Assembly (NCBI GenBank): GCA_031401035.1
Contig: JANNRA010000013.1
Coordinates: 15,326-79,325 of the forward strand
DNA from: JANNRA01 sp031401035
GTDB lineage: Bacteria; Desulfobacterota; Binatia; HRBIN30; CADEER01
DNA length: 64,000 nucleotides
Direction of reading: 5' to 3'
This document shows positions 44,060 to 53,452 of this stretch, one piece after another (the first letter of the stretch is position 1; each line of letters begins with the position of its first letter). The position numbers and the translations under genes were made by a program. Below the pieces are notes generated by a model, which was given only the letters and a program-made list of their open reading frames with translations, was not told the origin of the DNA and did not search any database.

Positions 44060-45610
44060 TCAGAAGACGAAGCCGCCGCCGAGGCGCAGCTCGTCGGGGA
44101 GGGTTCCCTCCTGCGCATCCTGGATGTGGTAGTCGGCCTTCAGCACCACCTGCGGGATCGGCTTGTACTGGAGGCCGAACTCGAAATATTCGCGCCGTGC
44201 CGCCTTGTTGCGGGCGAAGCCGCTCGGCACTTTGTTGTTGGTGTCGAGCCAGGAGTAGCGGAACCACGGCGCCAGGTACTGGGTCGTGTCCGACCAGATC
44301 AGCGGCAGGACGTTGTAGGCGACCTCGCCGTAAATGCCGAGCAGCACCTCACCGACGGGCTGGCCGCCGGTGGCGCGCGCGATATCCTCGTCCTGGCTGA
44401 GGATGCCGGCATTGTCGATGAACGCCGTCGTGCCGAGGATGCGGAACTCGAAGCCCTGCGTCAGCACCTCGCTGTGCACCTCGTAGATCTGCGTGAACGC
44501 GCCGACCTTGCGGAAGCCGATGTCCTCGTTGCCGTACTCTTCGTCCTGCCCCTGGTCCCCGAGATACATCGACCCGCCGGCCGACCATTCGGGCAGGATC
44601 TCGTAGTCGGTGTTGCCGACGAACGACCAGTCGTTGGCGATCTCGCGGTTGCCGTTCTGCCGCGCGCTGCGCAGGTTGAGCGAACGGTAGCCCTTGGCGT
44701 TGAAGCTGGTGACGCCGTACAGCTTGTACTCGAGGCCCTCGAGTGGCTGCCCGAACAGCCCGACGCCGTTCGAACGCCAGGTGGTCGGGATGATCTGCGT
44801 CTCGACCGGCGGCCGTACGTTGCCGAGGTAGAACGGCGGCTCGTGCACTTCGTTGATGAAGCCCATCGGCACCAGGACGAGGCCGCCGCGCACGTTCAGC
44901 GCCTCGGCGTACAGGTAGTCGAGAGTGGCCAGCTCGACCGATACCGAGCCGCCGGACGACGACACCGTGCTGTTGGTGCTGGCATGCTCGAACTCGATCT
45001 CGGAGTTGAACACGATCTTGTCGGTGAACTTGTAGCCGAGGTAGGCGACCAGCCGGACGAGGTCGAAGTCGGACTGGGCGCCGTTGGCGTCGTTGGTGAT
45101 GATGTTGACGTTTGACTCGCCGTAGCCGCCGATCGAGAGACCGCGCGGCACACCGTAGACTTTCGACGCCGCCGGGCCGAGGCCGTAGAAGCCCTTTAAC
45201 TCCTGCGTCTCGGGCAGCACCAGGAACTCGCGGATCTTGCGGATCTCGTCGGTCAGGATGCCCTGGCGCCGCTCGACCTCGCCGACGCGAACGGTCTCGG
45301 CGGCGACCGGCGCCGCCGGCGCTGCCTGCACCGCCGGCGCCTGCGCCGGGGCAGGCGCGGACGCCGCCGGCACGGGGGCCGCCGGAGCAACGAGGGGCGC
45401 GGCGACCGGTACCGGCGGCGCCCCGTCGCGCTGCCGCTCGGCCTGCAGCTCTTTCTGCATCGATCTCAACTGCTCCAGCACTTCGCGCTGCTGCGCCTCG
45501 AGTTCCTCGATGCGCTTCTGCAGCGCCGCCTCGTCGGCACGCGCCGAGAGCGCCGGCGTCAGCGCCAGCGCCGCGACCAGACAGACCAGCGCCCCCCGCA
45601 ATCGACTCAT
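44060..45610 (-). CDS. Outer-membrane beta-barrel (porin-like) with N-terminal coiled coil
   Basis: A 516-residue exported protein. The signal peptide (ALVCLVAALALTPALSARA) is cleaved near 26. Residues 27-60 form a coiled coil (EAALQKRIEELEAQQREVLE), then come an Ala/Pro-rich linker (65-105) and a barrel of alternating strands ending in phenylalanine (LRLGGGFVF), the usual outer-membrane assembly signal. The layout resembles trimeric coiled-coil porins and the phosphate-selective porin superfamily. ATG at 45610 has GGGGGAAG upstream. A good Fur-box match lies about 40 bases upstream, suggesting an iron-regulated channel. It is divergent from the imelysin operon. Confidence 0.8.
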   Translation of the reverse strand: MSRLRGALVCLVAALALTPALSARADEAALQKRIEELEAQQREVLEQLRSMQKELQAERQRDGAPPVPVAAPLVAPAAPVPAASAPAPAQAPAVQAAPAAPVAAETVRVGEVERRQGILTDEIRKIREFLVLPETQELKGFYGLGPAASKVYGVPRGLSIGGYGESNVNIITNDANGAQSDFDLVRLVAYLGYKFTDKIVFNSEIEFEHASTNSTVSSSGGSVSVELATLDYLYAEALNVRGGLVLVPMGFINEVHEPPFYLGNVRPPVETQIIPTTWRSNGVGLFGQPLEGLEYKLYGVTSFNAKGYRSLNLRSARQNGNREIANDWSFVGNTDYEILPEWSAGGSMYLGDQGQDEEYGNEDIGFRKVGAFTQIYEVHSEVLTQGFEFRILGTTAFIDNAGILSQDEDIARATGGQPVGEVLLGIYGEVAYNVLPLIWSDTTQYLAPWFRYSWLDTNNKVPSGFARNKAARREYFEFGLQYKPIPQVVLKADYHIQDAQEGTLPDELRLGGGFVF

Positions 45611-45646
45611 GCTTCCCCCATGTCGGCCGGACGGACCGGCTAAATT

Positions 45647-45665
45647 GAAAACGATTGTCACTGTC
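45647..45665 (-). promoter_or_regulatory. Fur-box-like site upstream of the porin-like gene
   Basis: Read on the minus strand, GACAGTGACAATCGTTTTC matches the 19-base Fur consensus GATAATGATAATCATTATC at 14 of 19 positions. It lies 37 bases before the ATG of the outer-membrane barrel gene, where it would overlap a promoter. Confidence 0.6.
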
Positions 45666-45767
45666 AATTTCATCGGCTCGGCGGGAAGTCAAGGCGCGGC
45701 GGAGGAGGTCTCGGAAAAGCCATGTGGCACAACGGGGAGCGCATCTCCGTCCGTCAGGGGCAATTCT

Positions 45768-45786
45768 GGTATTGAAAATCACTTTC
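45768..45786 (+). promoter_or_regulatory. Fur-box-like site upstream of the imelysin operon
   Basis: GGTATTGAAAATCACTTTC matches the 19-base Fur consensus at 14 of 19 positions. It ends 21 bases before the ATG of the imelysin gene. With the site at 45647 it makes a divergent Fur-type control region. Confidence 0.6.
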
Positions 45787-45807
45787 ATCAAGGGCTAGGT
45801 CTGGGCC

Positions 45808-47157
45808 ATGGCAATGATGAACGCGACGGTAGGGGTCCTGGTGTGGCTGGCGGTGGCGGTGGGGACGGCGGCAGCGCAGCCGTGCGCTGGCGACTGCGAC
45901 GGCGACGGCGGTGTGGCAATCAACGAGCTCATCCTCGGCGTCAACCTGGCGCTCGGGGTGGGCGAGGGGGCCTGCGCCGCGATCGACGCGGACGGCGACG
46001 GTGCCGTGCAGATCAACGAGCTCGTCGGCGGCGTTGCCAACGCGCTCGCCGGCTGCCGCGGCGAGCCGGCGACGCGGGCATCGGTGGCGCGACGCTACGC
46101 CGACCTGCTGGTCGCCAACTACGGCGACGCGATCGCCGGTGCCGAGGCGCTGCAGGTGGCGATCGACGCCTTCGTCGCTGTACCCAGCGCGGCCGGCCTT
46201 GCGACGGCGAAGGCGGCCTGGCTGACAGCGCGCCCGGCCTACCTGCAGACCGAGATGGCGCGCTTCTACGACGGCCCGATCGACAACGCCGACACCGGCG
46301 TCGAGGGCTTCGTGAACGCCTGGCCGATGAACGAGGCCTACGTCGACTACGTCGTCGACAACGCCGCCGCCGGCATCATCAACGCGCCCGACCTGTATCC
46401 GGCCATCGACGCGGCGCTCCTGCTCGAACTCAACGAGGGCGAGGACGAGACGACGATCGCCTCCGGCTGGCACGTCATTGAGTTCCTGCTCTGGGGCCAG
46501 GACCTGAGCGACAGCGGCCCCGGCGCCCGCCCGTTCACCGACTACCGCAGCGACGGCAGCGGCACCGCGGCGAACCAGGCCCGTCGCGGCGCCTACCTGC
46601 GTGCCGCCGCCGCCCTGCTGATCGACCACCTCACCGAGGTCCGGGCCGCCTGGGAGGAGGGCGCGGCGGCGAACTACCGCGACGATTTCCTCGCCGCCGA
46701 CCCGGACGAAGCGCTGCGCCGCGTCCTGACCGGCATGGGCACGCTGAGCGGCGGCGAACTGACGGGCGAGCGCCTCGGCGTCGCCTTCGAGACCAAGGAC
46801 CAGGAGGACGAGCACTCCTGCTTCGCCGACAACACCCACGTCGATCACCGCAACGACCAGATCGGCATCCAGAACGCCTTCCTCGGCCGCTACGGCACGC
46901 TCACCGGCCCCGGCATCTACGATCTGGTGCGCGCCGTCGACGCGCCCCTCGCCGACCAGACACGCGATGCCATCGAGGCGGCGCGCGTCGCACTGTTCGC
47001 CATCCCGGTGCCCTTCGACCAGGCGATCCGGGGCGCCGATTCGACACCCGGCCGACAGGCGATCAGCGCCGCCATCACCGCCCTCAACGCGCAGACCGAC
47101 CTGATCGCGGGGTGCGCCGAGGCGCTCGGGATCCCGATCAGCACCACCGTCCCATGA
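45808..47157 (+). CDS. Imelysin (M75-like, IrpA type) with N-terminal dockerin-like module
   Basis: A 449-residue exported protein. The signal peptide (1-24) is followed directly by the Cys-bracketed tandem EF-hand module (C26 to about 83; CAGDCDGDGGVAINELILG). The rest is an imelysin domain. The GxHxxE motif is GWHVIE (220-225), and the phrase QEDEHSCFADNTHVDHRND is the hallmark of IrpA-type iron-regulated proteins. Imelysins are periplasmic or surface proteins of the iron uptake set; despite the M75 label, peptidase activity is doubtful. Its stop overlaps the start of the DUF1111 gene as ATGA. A Fur box lies upstream. Confidence 0.92.
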   Translation: MAMMNATVGVLVWLAVAVGTAAAQPCAGDCDGDGGVAINELILGVNLALGVGEGACAAIDADGDGAVQINELVGGVANALAGCRGEPATRASVARRYADLLVANYGDAIAGAEALQVAIDAFVAVPSAAGLATAKAAWLTARPAYLQTEMARFYDGPIDNADTGVEGFVNAWPMNEAYVDYVVDNAAAGIINAPDLYPAIDAALLLELNEGEDETTIASGWHVIEFLLWGQDLSDSGPGARPFTDYRSDGSGTAANQARRGAYLRAAAALLIDHLTEVRAAWEEGAAANYRDDFLAADPDEALRRVLTGMGTLSGGELTGERLGVAFETKDQEDEHSCFADNTHVDHRNDQIGIQNAFLGRYGTLTGPGIYDLVRAVDAPLADQTRDAIEAARVALFAIPVPFDQAIRGADSTPGRQAISAAITALNAQTDLIAGCAEALGIPISTTVP

Positions 47158-48683
47158 ACGCAGACTGCGCCGCCGGTTGTGGCGACGCGCATCACGCGAC
47201 GGCACCCGGTGCGGTTGGACATCGCCGGCTCGCTCGCGCCGGCGCCGCCCTCGCGGTGCTGCTGCTTGTCGCATCGTGTGGCGACGGCGGCGGCGTGCGC
47301 CAGAGCGCCACGCCGAGCCGCACAGCGACGAGCACCGCCAGCCCGCGCCCTACCGCCACCGCGACGCCTGACCCGAGTCTCGGCCACCCACTCTCGGGAG
47401 GCGCCGGCACGGTGAACAATGCCACCATCAGCGCCTTCAGTCAGCCGGCCCGCAACCTGCCGCTCGAGCAGCGCACCGACTTCTTCGTCGGCAACGCCCT
47501 GTTCAACCGCGGCTGGGTGATCGCACCGTCGTCGACCTCTGGCAGCGACGGACTCGGCCCGGTTTTCAACGCCGGCTCCTGTTCTGCCTGCCACTTCCGC
47601 GACGGCCGCGGCCGCCCGCCAGAGGATCCCGACGGTCCGTACGTGGGCCTCCTGTTCCGCCTCAGCATCACCGGTCAGAGTGCTGAGGGCGGCCCGCGGC
47701 CTGACCCGACTTACGGCGGCCAGCTCAACCAGGCGGCCATCCTGCGCGTCGCGGCCGAGGGCCGTGCCACGGCCACCTACGAGGAGTTGCCCGGCGCCTA
47801 CGGCGACGGCGAGCCCTTCTCGCTGCGCCGTCCTGACTACGCGCTGGTCGATCTGGCCTTCGGTCCCCTCGCCGCCGACATCCGCGTCTCGCCGCGCAGC
47901 GCGCCGTTCCTGATCGGCCTCGGGCTGCTCGAGGTCGTCGCCGAGGCTGACGTCCTGGCGCGCGGGGACCCCGACGACCGCGACGGCGACGGCATCTCGG
48001 GCCGCGCCAACTACGTCTGGGACCGCCGCCTGAACCAGACGGTGCTCGGCCGCTTCGGCTGGAAGGCAAATGTGCCGTCCCTCGAACAGCAGAACGCCGG
48101 CGCCTTTCTCGGCGACATCGGCATGACCACCGACCTCTTCCCGGAACAGAATTGCACGCCGGTCCAGGCCGCCTGTGCGGCGGCGCCGGACGGCGGCCAG
48201 CCGGAGATCGACCAGACCAAGCTCGACGCGGTGACCTTCTACACCCGTTATCTCGCCGTGCCGGCACGCCGCGAGGTCGCCGACCCACAGGTGCAGCAGG
48301 GCGAGGCACTGTTCCATGCCATTGGTTGCGCCGCGTGCCACGCGTCGACGCTGCACACCCGCGCCGACGCCGAGGCGCCGCTGGCGGCGCAGCGCATCCA
48401 TCCGTATACCGATCTCCTCCTGCACGACCTCGGCCCCGACCTCGCCGACGATCGGCCCGACTTCCTCGCCGACGGACGCGAGTGGCGCACGTCGCCGTTG
48501 TGGGGGATCGGCCTGATCGAGACCGTCAACCGCCACGCGCTCCTCCTGCACGACGGCCGCGCCCGCGGCATGGCCGAAGCGATCCTCTGGCACGGCGGCG
48601 AGGCCGAGGTGGCGCGCGAGGCTTTCCGGACCCTGCCGCGCCAGGAGCGCGCCGCGCTGGTCCGCTTCCTGGAGTCGCTGTGA
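47154..48683 (+). CDS. Di-heme c-type oxidoreductase lipoprotein, DUF1111
   Basis: A 509-residue lipoprotein. The lipobox LVASC follows a hydrophobic stretch near residue 40, then a Thr/Pro-rich spacer (SATPSRTATSTASPRPTATA). Two CXXCH heme sites, CSACH at 143-147 and CAACH at 392-396, and the phrase GLGPVFNAGSCSACH define the DUF1111 'thiol oxidoreductase' family, distantly like di-heme peroxidases. Genes of this family are commonly placed between imelysin genes, as here, and are thought to act in redox handling of iron outside the cytoplasm. Start and stop overlap both neighbours by a few bases. Confidence 0.92.
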   Translation: MNADCAAGCGDAHHATAPGAVGHRRLARAGAALAVLLLVASCGDGGGVRQSATPSRTATSTASPRPTATATPDPSLGHPLSGGAGTVNNATISAFSQPARNLPLEQRTDFFVGNALFNRGWVIAPSSTSGSDGLGPVFNAGSCSACHFRDGRGRPPEDPDGPYVGLLFRLSITGQSAEGGPRPDPTYGGQLNQAAILRVAAEGRATATYEELPGAYGDGEPFSLRRPDYALVDLAFGPLAADIRVSPRSAPFLIGLGLLEVVAEADVLARGDPDDRDGDGISGRANYVWDRRLNQTVLGRFGWKANVPSLEQQNAGAFLGDIGMTTDLFPEQNCTPVQAACAAAPDGGQPEIDQTKLDAVTFYTRYLAVPARREVADPQVQQGEALFHAIGCAACHASTLHTRADAEAPLAAQRIHPYTDLLLHDLGPDLADDRPDFLADGREWRTSPLWGIGLIETVNRHALLLHDGRARGMAEAILWHGGEAEVAREAFRTLPRQERAALVRFLESL

Positions 48684-49783
48684 TGTTCCGCCATCATCTG
48701 CCCTTGCTCTGCCTGCTCGCCGCGCTCAGCGCCTGCGGCGGCGGCGCCAGCGGCGCCCCGCAAGCCGGGCCGCGCCGCACCATGCTGCACGACGTCGGCG
48801 CGATCGTGATCGTGCCGACCTACGCTGCGCTCGCGGTCGCAGCGACGCAGTTGGCCGCCGCGGCGGCGGCGCTCGAGCGCGCACCCGACGCCGCGGCGCT
48901 GGCCGACACGCAGGCGGCCTGGCGAGCGGCGCGCGCCGTCTGGAAGCAGAGCGCGGCGTTCAGCCTCGGTCCGGCCGAGACCCTGCGCAGCGCCGCGAAG
49001 ATCGACTGGTCGCCGATCCGCGCCGACCGCGTCGAGCAGGCCATCGCCGCCGCCGCGGAGTTCACCGCCGCCGACATCGAGGACCTCGGCGCCAACGTCA
49101 AGGGCTTCCTCGCCCTCGAGTACCTGCTCTTCGACCCCGCCGGCGACGCGGCGGTGCGACAGGCACTCGGCGCGGCGCGGCGCCGCGCCTACCTGCGCGC
49201 GTTGGCCGAGAATCTGCGCGATCAGGCGATCCTCCTGCGCGACGCCTGGTCGCCCGGCGCTGGCGATTTCGCCGCCGTGCTGGGCAGCGCCGGCCCGGGC
49301 AACGCGACGTTTCCGACCGTCAAGAGCGCCGTCGACAAGCTCGTCAACCAGATGATCTTCCTCGCCGAGGAGGTCGCCGACGCCCAGCTCCTCGCCGCCC
49401 TCGGCACGCGTACCGGCGGCACGCCGCGGCCCGACGCGCTCGACGCCAGCCGCAGCGAGAACGGGCTCGCCGACGTCGTCGACAGCGTCAGCAGCCTGCA
49501 GAACGTCTACTTCGCGGCCTACGCCGGTCGGCGCGGCCACGGCTTCAGCGACGTCATCGTCGAACTCAGTCCGACCGCCGACGCCGCGCTCGGGCTGGCG
49601 CTGCAGCGCGTCTTCGAGAACGCCGGACGCATCCCGCCGCCGCTCGAGGCGGCGGTCGTCGAGGCGCGCCCGCCGGTCGAGCGCACCCAGGTGCGCGCCA
49701 AGGAGCTCATGCAGCGGCTCGAGATCGACCTCGTCAGCGTCCTCGGCACGACGCTGCGCTTCAACCCCAACGATGGCGACTGA
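48683..49783 (+). CDS. Imelysin-family lipoprotein
   Basis: A 366-residue lipoprotein with lipobox LSAC at about 16-19. The domain has the imelysin helical bundle, but the GxHxxE motif is GFLALE (near 145-150, in KGFLALEYLLFD), so the histidine is lost, as in the second imelysin of similar operons. AVWKQSAAFSLGPAE and AKIDWSPIR near the N terminus are also typical. ATG at 48683 overlaps the upstream stop by one base with GGAG upstream; the 3' end runs 11 bases into the HTTM gene. It likely partners IrpA and the DUF1111 protein. Confidence 0.88.
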   Translation: MFRHHLPLLCLLAALSACGGGASGAPQAGPRRTMLHDVGAIVIVPTYAALAVAATQLAAAAAALERAPDAAALADTQAAWRAARAVWKQSAAFSLGPAETLRSAAKIDWSPIRADRVEQAIAAAAEFTAADIEDLGANVKGFLALEYLLFDPAGDAAVRQALGAARRRAYLRALAENLRDQAILLRDAWSPGAGDFAAVLGSAGPGNATFPTVKSAVDKLVNQMIFLAEEVADAQLLAALGTRTGGTPRPDALDASRSENGLADVVDSVSSLQNVYFAAYAGRRGHGFSDVIVELSPTADAALGLALQRVFENAGRIPPPLEAAVVEARPPVERTQVRAKELMQRLEIDLVSVLGTTLRFNPNDGD

Positions 49784-51077
49784 GGTGCGCACCGCCCTGC
49801 TGCGGCGTGTCGACGCCGCCTCGCTGACGGCGTTCCGCGTCGCTTTCGGGGCGCTGCTGCTCGTCGCCGTGGCGCGCCACCTGGCCTACGGCTGGGTGAC
49901 CGACTTCTTCGTCACGCCGCGCGTCTTCTTCCCCTATCCCGGCCTGGAGTGGATCGCGCCGCTGCGGGCGCCCGGTATGCACATCCTCTACGTCGCGCTG
50001 GCAGTCTGCGCGGCAGCCATCCTCTTCGGCATCCGCCCGCGCGCCTGCGCCGCGGTGTTCTGCCTCGGCTTCACCTGGACCCACCTCATCGACCGCAGCA
50101 ACTACCTCAACCACTACTACCTCGTCAGCCTGCTCAGCGGCCTGCTCGCGGTCCTGCCGGCGCCGCGCGACGGCACGGTGCCGGCATGGGCGGTCTGGCT
50201 GCTGCGCTTCCAGCTCGCCGTCGTGTACGTCTTCGGCGCGCTCGCCAAGCTGACGCCGGACTGGCTGCTGCAGGCGCAGCCGCTGCGCCTGTGGCTCGGC
50301 GCCAACATCGATCTGCCGCTGCTCGGTCCGTGGCTGGAGCTACCCTGGGTGGCGTTCGCCGCCAGCTGGGCCGGCCTGCTCTTCGACGCCTGCATCGTGC
50401 CGCTGCTGCTCTGGCCGCGCGCCCGTACCTTCGCCTACGCGGCCGTCATCGCGTTCCACCTCTTCACCGCGCTGCTCTTTCCGATCGGCCTCTTTCCCTG
50501 GCTGATGATCGGCCTGACACCGATCTTCCTTGCCCCCGACTGGCCACGCCGAGTCTTCGCGCGTGTGCTGCCGGCGGCGCCGCCGTCGGCGTCCGCCGTC
50601 GGGCCGTGGCGTCCGGCGATCGCCGCCCTGGTCGGGCTGTTCGTGCTGCTGCAGGTCGGCCTGCCGCTGCGCCATCACGTCCTCGCCGGCGATCTGTACT
50701 GGCACGAGGCGGGCTTCCGCTGGTCGTGGCAGATCATGGCGATGGAAAAGTTCGGCCGCGCCGTCTTCACCGTCGTCGACGCCGCCAGCGGGGCGGTGCA
50801 GACGGCGCGGCCGCTCGACGAACTGACGCCGCTGCAGGCGCGCATGCTGGCGACGCAGCCCGACATGCTGCTGAGCTACGCCCGCCGCCTCGCTGCACGC
50901 GCCGATCGCCCGGTGCACGTGTACGCCGACGTGCTGGTGTCGCTCAACGGCCGCCCGGCGGCACCCCTGGTCGATCCCGGCGTCGACCTCGCCGCACTGC
51001 CCGACGATCCCACGCCGGGAGAGTGGCTGACGGCGTCGCCGGAACAGGCGCTGGCGCTGGCCTTCGAGGGGCGCTGA
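49773..51077 (+). CDS. HTTM-domain membrane protein (vitamin K gamma-carboxylase-like)
   Basis: A 434-residue inner-membrane protein of the HTTM family. It has about seven to eight helices, with FRVAFGALLLVAVARHL near 21-37, the loop WTHLIDRSNYLNHYYLVSL near 109-127 and FQLAVVYVFGALAKL near 145-159, all typical. The soluble C terminus (about 305-434) contains WHEAGFRWSWQIMAMEK. HTTM proteins are often the last gene of imelysin/DUF1111 operons; their reaction is not established. The start overlaps the preceding gene by 11 bases. It converges on an RND gene 13 bases away. Confidence 0.87.
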   Translation: MATEVRTALLRRVDAASLTAFRVAFGALLLVAVARHLAYGWVTDFFVTPRVFFPYPGLEWIAPLRAPGMHILYVALAVCAAAILFGIRPRACAAVFCLGFTWTHLIDRSNYLNHYYLVSLLSGLLAVLPAPRDGTVPAWAVWLLRFQLAVVYVFGALAKLTPDWLLQAQPLRLWLGANIDLPLLGPWLELPWVAFAASWAGLLFDACIVPLLLWPRARTFAYAAVIAFHLFTALLFPIGLFPWLMIGLTPIFLAPDWPRRVFARVLPAAPPSASAVGPWRPAIAALVGLFVLLQVGLPLRHHVLAGDLYWHEAGFRWSWQIMAMEKFGRAVFTVVDAASGAVQTARPLDELTPLQARMLATQPDMLLSYARRLAARADRPVHVYADVLVSLNGRPAAPLVDPGVDLAALPDDPTPGEWLTASPEQALALAFEGR

Positions 51078-51090
51078 TCCGCCGCGCCGC

Positions 51091-53415
51091 CTACGATGCC
51101 GCCGGCGGCGCCTCGGGCAACGCCGCCGCCGCGCCGGCACGGCGGCCGAAGATGAACGCCGGCCGCGTGCGCAGCACCAGCACCGGCATGATCGACAGTG
51201 CGGCCAGGCACGAGATGGCCATGGCGATCGGCATCAGCGTGCCGAACAGCCACAGGCCGAGGAAGCGTGAGCCGAGACCCATGGCGGCGAAGCCGGCGCC
51301 GATGCTGGCGGCGACAAAGACCACGGCGCGGCCGGAGGTCTGCATCGCCGCGTGCAGCGCGGCGGCGTCGTCGCTGGCGCGGGCGCGCTCCTCGCGCAAG
51401 CGGTACAGGAAGTAAATGGCGTAGTCGGCGCCGACGCCGGCGGCGATGGCGAGGATCGACGCCGAGCCCATGTCGAGGCGGATGCCGGTCCAACCGAGCA
51501 GGCCGAAGAGCAGCAGCAGGCTCGCCGCCAACGGTGTGATCACGTACAGCCCGCCCAGGGGCGAGCGCAGCACCAGCGAGGAGACGAGGTAGATGACGCC
51601 CAGCACCAGGGCGATGTTGAGAACCTTGGTGTGCGTGGTGTGCTCGTTGATGGCGAACACCGTCGGCCCGACGCCGCCGGCGATGAGTACTTGCATGCCG
51701 TCCGGCGGCGGGTGGGCCGCGACCCAGGCGCGGGCGAGGTCGAGCAGCGGGCCGACGCGCGCCGAGTCGTCGTCGCGCAGGTAGGCGACCAGCAGCGAGT
51801 GAGCGTTCTCGCGGTCGATGAAGCGCTCGAACGCCGGTGAGCTGCCGAGGAAGATGAGCTGCGAGGCGAGCTCCTGGGTGTCCGGCAGGCGGTAGGGCTC
51901 GGGGTCGTCGGGGTTGAAGGTGCGGTGCAGGGTCTTGACGAGATCGACCAGCGACGCGGTGCGCCACACCAGCGGGTCCTGTTCGAGCGCGGCGCGCAAG
52001 CCGTCCATGTGGCGCAGCACCGCGAGCCCGGTGACGCTCTCGGGCGGCCCCGCATAGAGGATGGTCATGGTCACCGTGGCGGGGAAGTGGCGCTCGATCT
52101 CCTCGAGGTGCTGACGCGGCAGGCTGCCGCTGGCGAGGTACTCGCGCGTCGAGCCGTAGGCGCGGATCTGCGTCGCGCCGGCGACGGCGAGCAGCAGGGC
52201 GACGGCGGTGGCGATCAGCACCGGGCGGCCGCCGCGATCGAGGATGGCGCGCTCCAGGACGTCGAGCAGACGCTGCGTCAGGTCGGCGCGGCGCGCCCTC
52301 GGGCGCGGCGCCGGCAGGAGCGAGCGCAGCGCCGGGATGAAGGTCATCTCGAGCACCACCGTGCTGGCGATGCCGTAGGCGCAGGCGAGGCCGAAGCCGG
52401 CGATCGCCGGAATGCCGGTGAGCCCGAGGGCGGCGAAGCCGAGCGCCGCGACGCCGCCGGCGGCGATCATCACCGGCCCGACGGCGACCGTCGAGGCGAC
52501 GACGGCGGCGTGGTTGTCGCCCAGCCGCTCGACCTCTTCGATGTAGCGCTTGAGCATCTGCGCCGAGTGACCGGCGGCGATGGCGACCAGCAGGATCGGC
52601 GTGGCGACATTCCAGGTGTCGATCATCACGCCGGTGTGGCCCATCCAGCCGAGCCCCCACACCGTGGTGAGCAGCGCGGTGAGCATCGGGATGACCATGC
52701 CCTGCAGGTTGCGGAACGAGAGCAGCAGCATGATCCCGATGATCACGAACGTGAGCGGCAGCCGGTAGGCGACTTCGCGCGACTGCTCGACGTCGGTGAG
52801 GCGGATCACCGGTTCGCCGGCGAAGTAGAAGTCGACCGCCTGGTCGCGGAAGGCCTCGGACATGCGCCGCACGCGCTGGAACAGCGCGTCGCTGTCGCCG
52901 CTCTGCCAGAAGTCGAGGACCAGGACGGCGGCGTGCTGGTCCGGGGTCACCACCATGCCGCGCAACTGCGGGTCCGACTCGACCTTGGCGCGCAGCGCCG
53001 CGACGGCCTGCGGCGTCTGCGGCACGTCGCGCATCAACGGGTCGGCTTCGATGCGGCCGTCGATGTCCTGCACGTAGCGCACGCCCGGCGCCGCCAGGCT
53101 GACGACGTTCTGGGCGATGACGTCCTCGAGCCGCAGCGCCGCGAAGGTCGCGTCCTGCACCACCTGCAGGAACGCCGGGCGCCAGACCGCGCCGTCGCGC
53201 GGTACGATCAACACGATGACCGTGTTGCGACCGCCGAACTGCTCGCGGATGGTGCGGTCGATCGCCACCAGCGGGTGGTTGGTCGGCAGACTCGACTCGA
53301 CCGAGAACTCGGTGCGCAGCTTGCCGATGCCCGATCCGATGCCGAGGGTGGCGAGCGCCACCGCCAGCAGGACCAGCCAGGCGTGGCGGACGAGGAATCG
53401 GGCGTAGGTGTCCAC
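51091..53415 (-). CDS. RND-superfamily exporter, HAE3/MMPL type (second copy)
   Basis: A 774-residue pump with twelve predicted helices: one at the N terminus (VRHAWLVLLAVALATLGIG), a periplasmic domain to about 220, five helices (225-370), one near 410, a second periplasmic domain, and five more (600-760). GVGADYAIYFLYRLREE near 665 is the family signature. It is similar in layout to the protein at 3.6-6.1 kb, and both carry an N-P/S-H-P element near residue 50. GTG at 53415 is used and has no strong ribosome binding site. A PEGA-domain gene lies 37 bases upstream on the same strand. Confidence 0.85.
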   Translation of the reverse strand: MDTYARFLVRHAWLVLLAVALATLGIGSGIGKLRTEFSVESSLPTNHPLVAIDRTIREQFGGRNTVIVLIVPRDGAVWRPAFLQVVQDATFAALRLEDVIAQNVVSLAAPGVRYVQDIDGRIEADPLMRDVPQTPQAVAALRAKVESDPQLRGMVVTPDQHAAVLVLDFWQSGDSDALFQRVRRMSEAFRDQAVDFYFAGEPVIRLTDVEQSREVAYRLPLTFVIIGIMLLLSFRNLQGMVIPMLTALLTTVWGLGWMGHTGVMIDTWNVATPILLVAIAAGHSAQMLKRYIEEVERLGDNHAAVVASTVAVGPVMIAAGGVAALGFAALGLTGIPAIAGFGLACAYGIASTVVLEMTFIPALRSLLPAPRPRARRADLTQRLLDVLERAILDRGGRPVLIATAVALLLAVAGATQIRAYGSTREYLASGSLPRQHLEEIERHFPATVTMTILYAGPPESVTGLAVLRHMDGLRAALEQDPLVWRTASLVDLVKTLHRTFNPDDPEPYRLPDTQELASQLIFLGSSPAFERFIDRENAHSLLVAYLRDDDSARVGPLLDLARAWVAAHPPPDGMQVLIAGGVGPTVFAINEHTTHTKVLNIALVLGVIYLVSSLVLRSPLGGLYVITPLAASLLLLFGLLGWTGIRLDMGSASILAIAAGVGADYAIYFLYRLREERARASDDAAALHAAMQTSGRAVVFVAASIGAGFAAMGLGSRFLGLWLFGTLMPIAMAISCLAALSIMPVLVLRTRPAFIFGRRAGAAAALPEAPPAAS

Positions 53416-53452
53416 GGCGGCCGGTCAGCACTCCAGCACGGCCCGGCAGATG

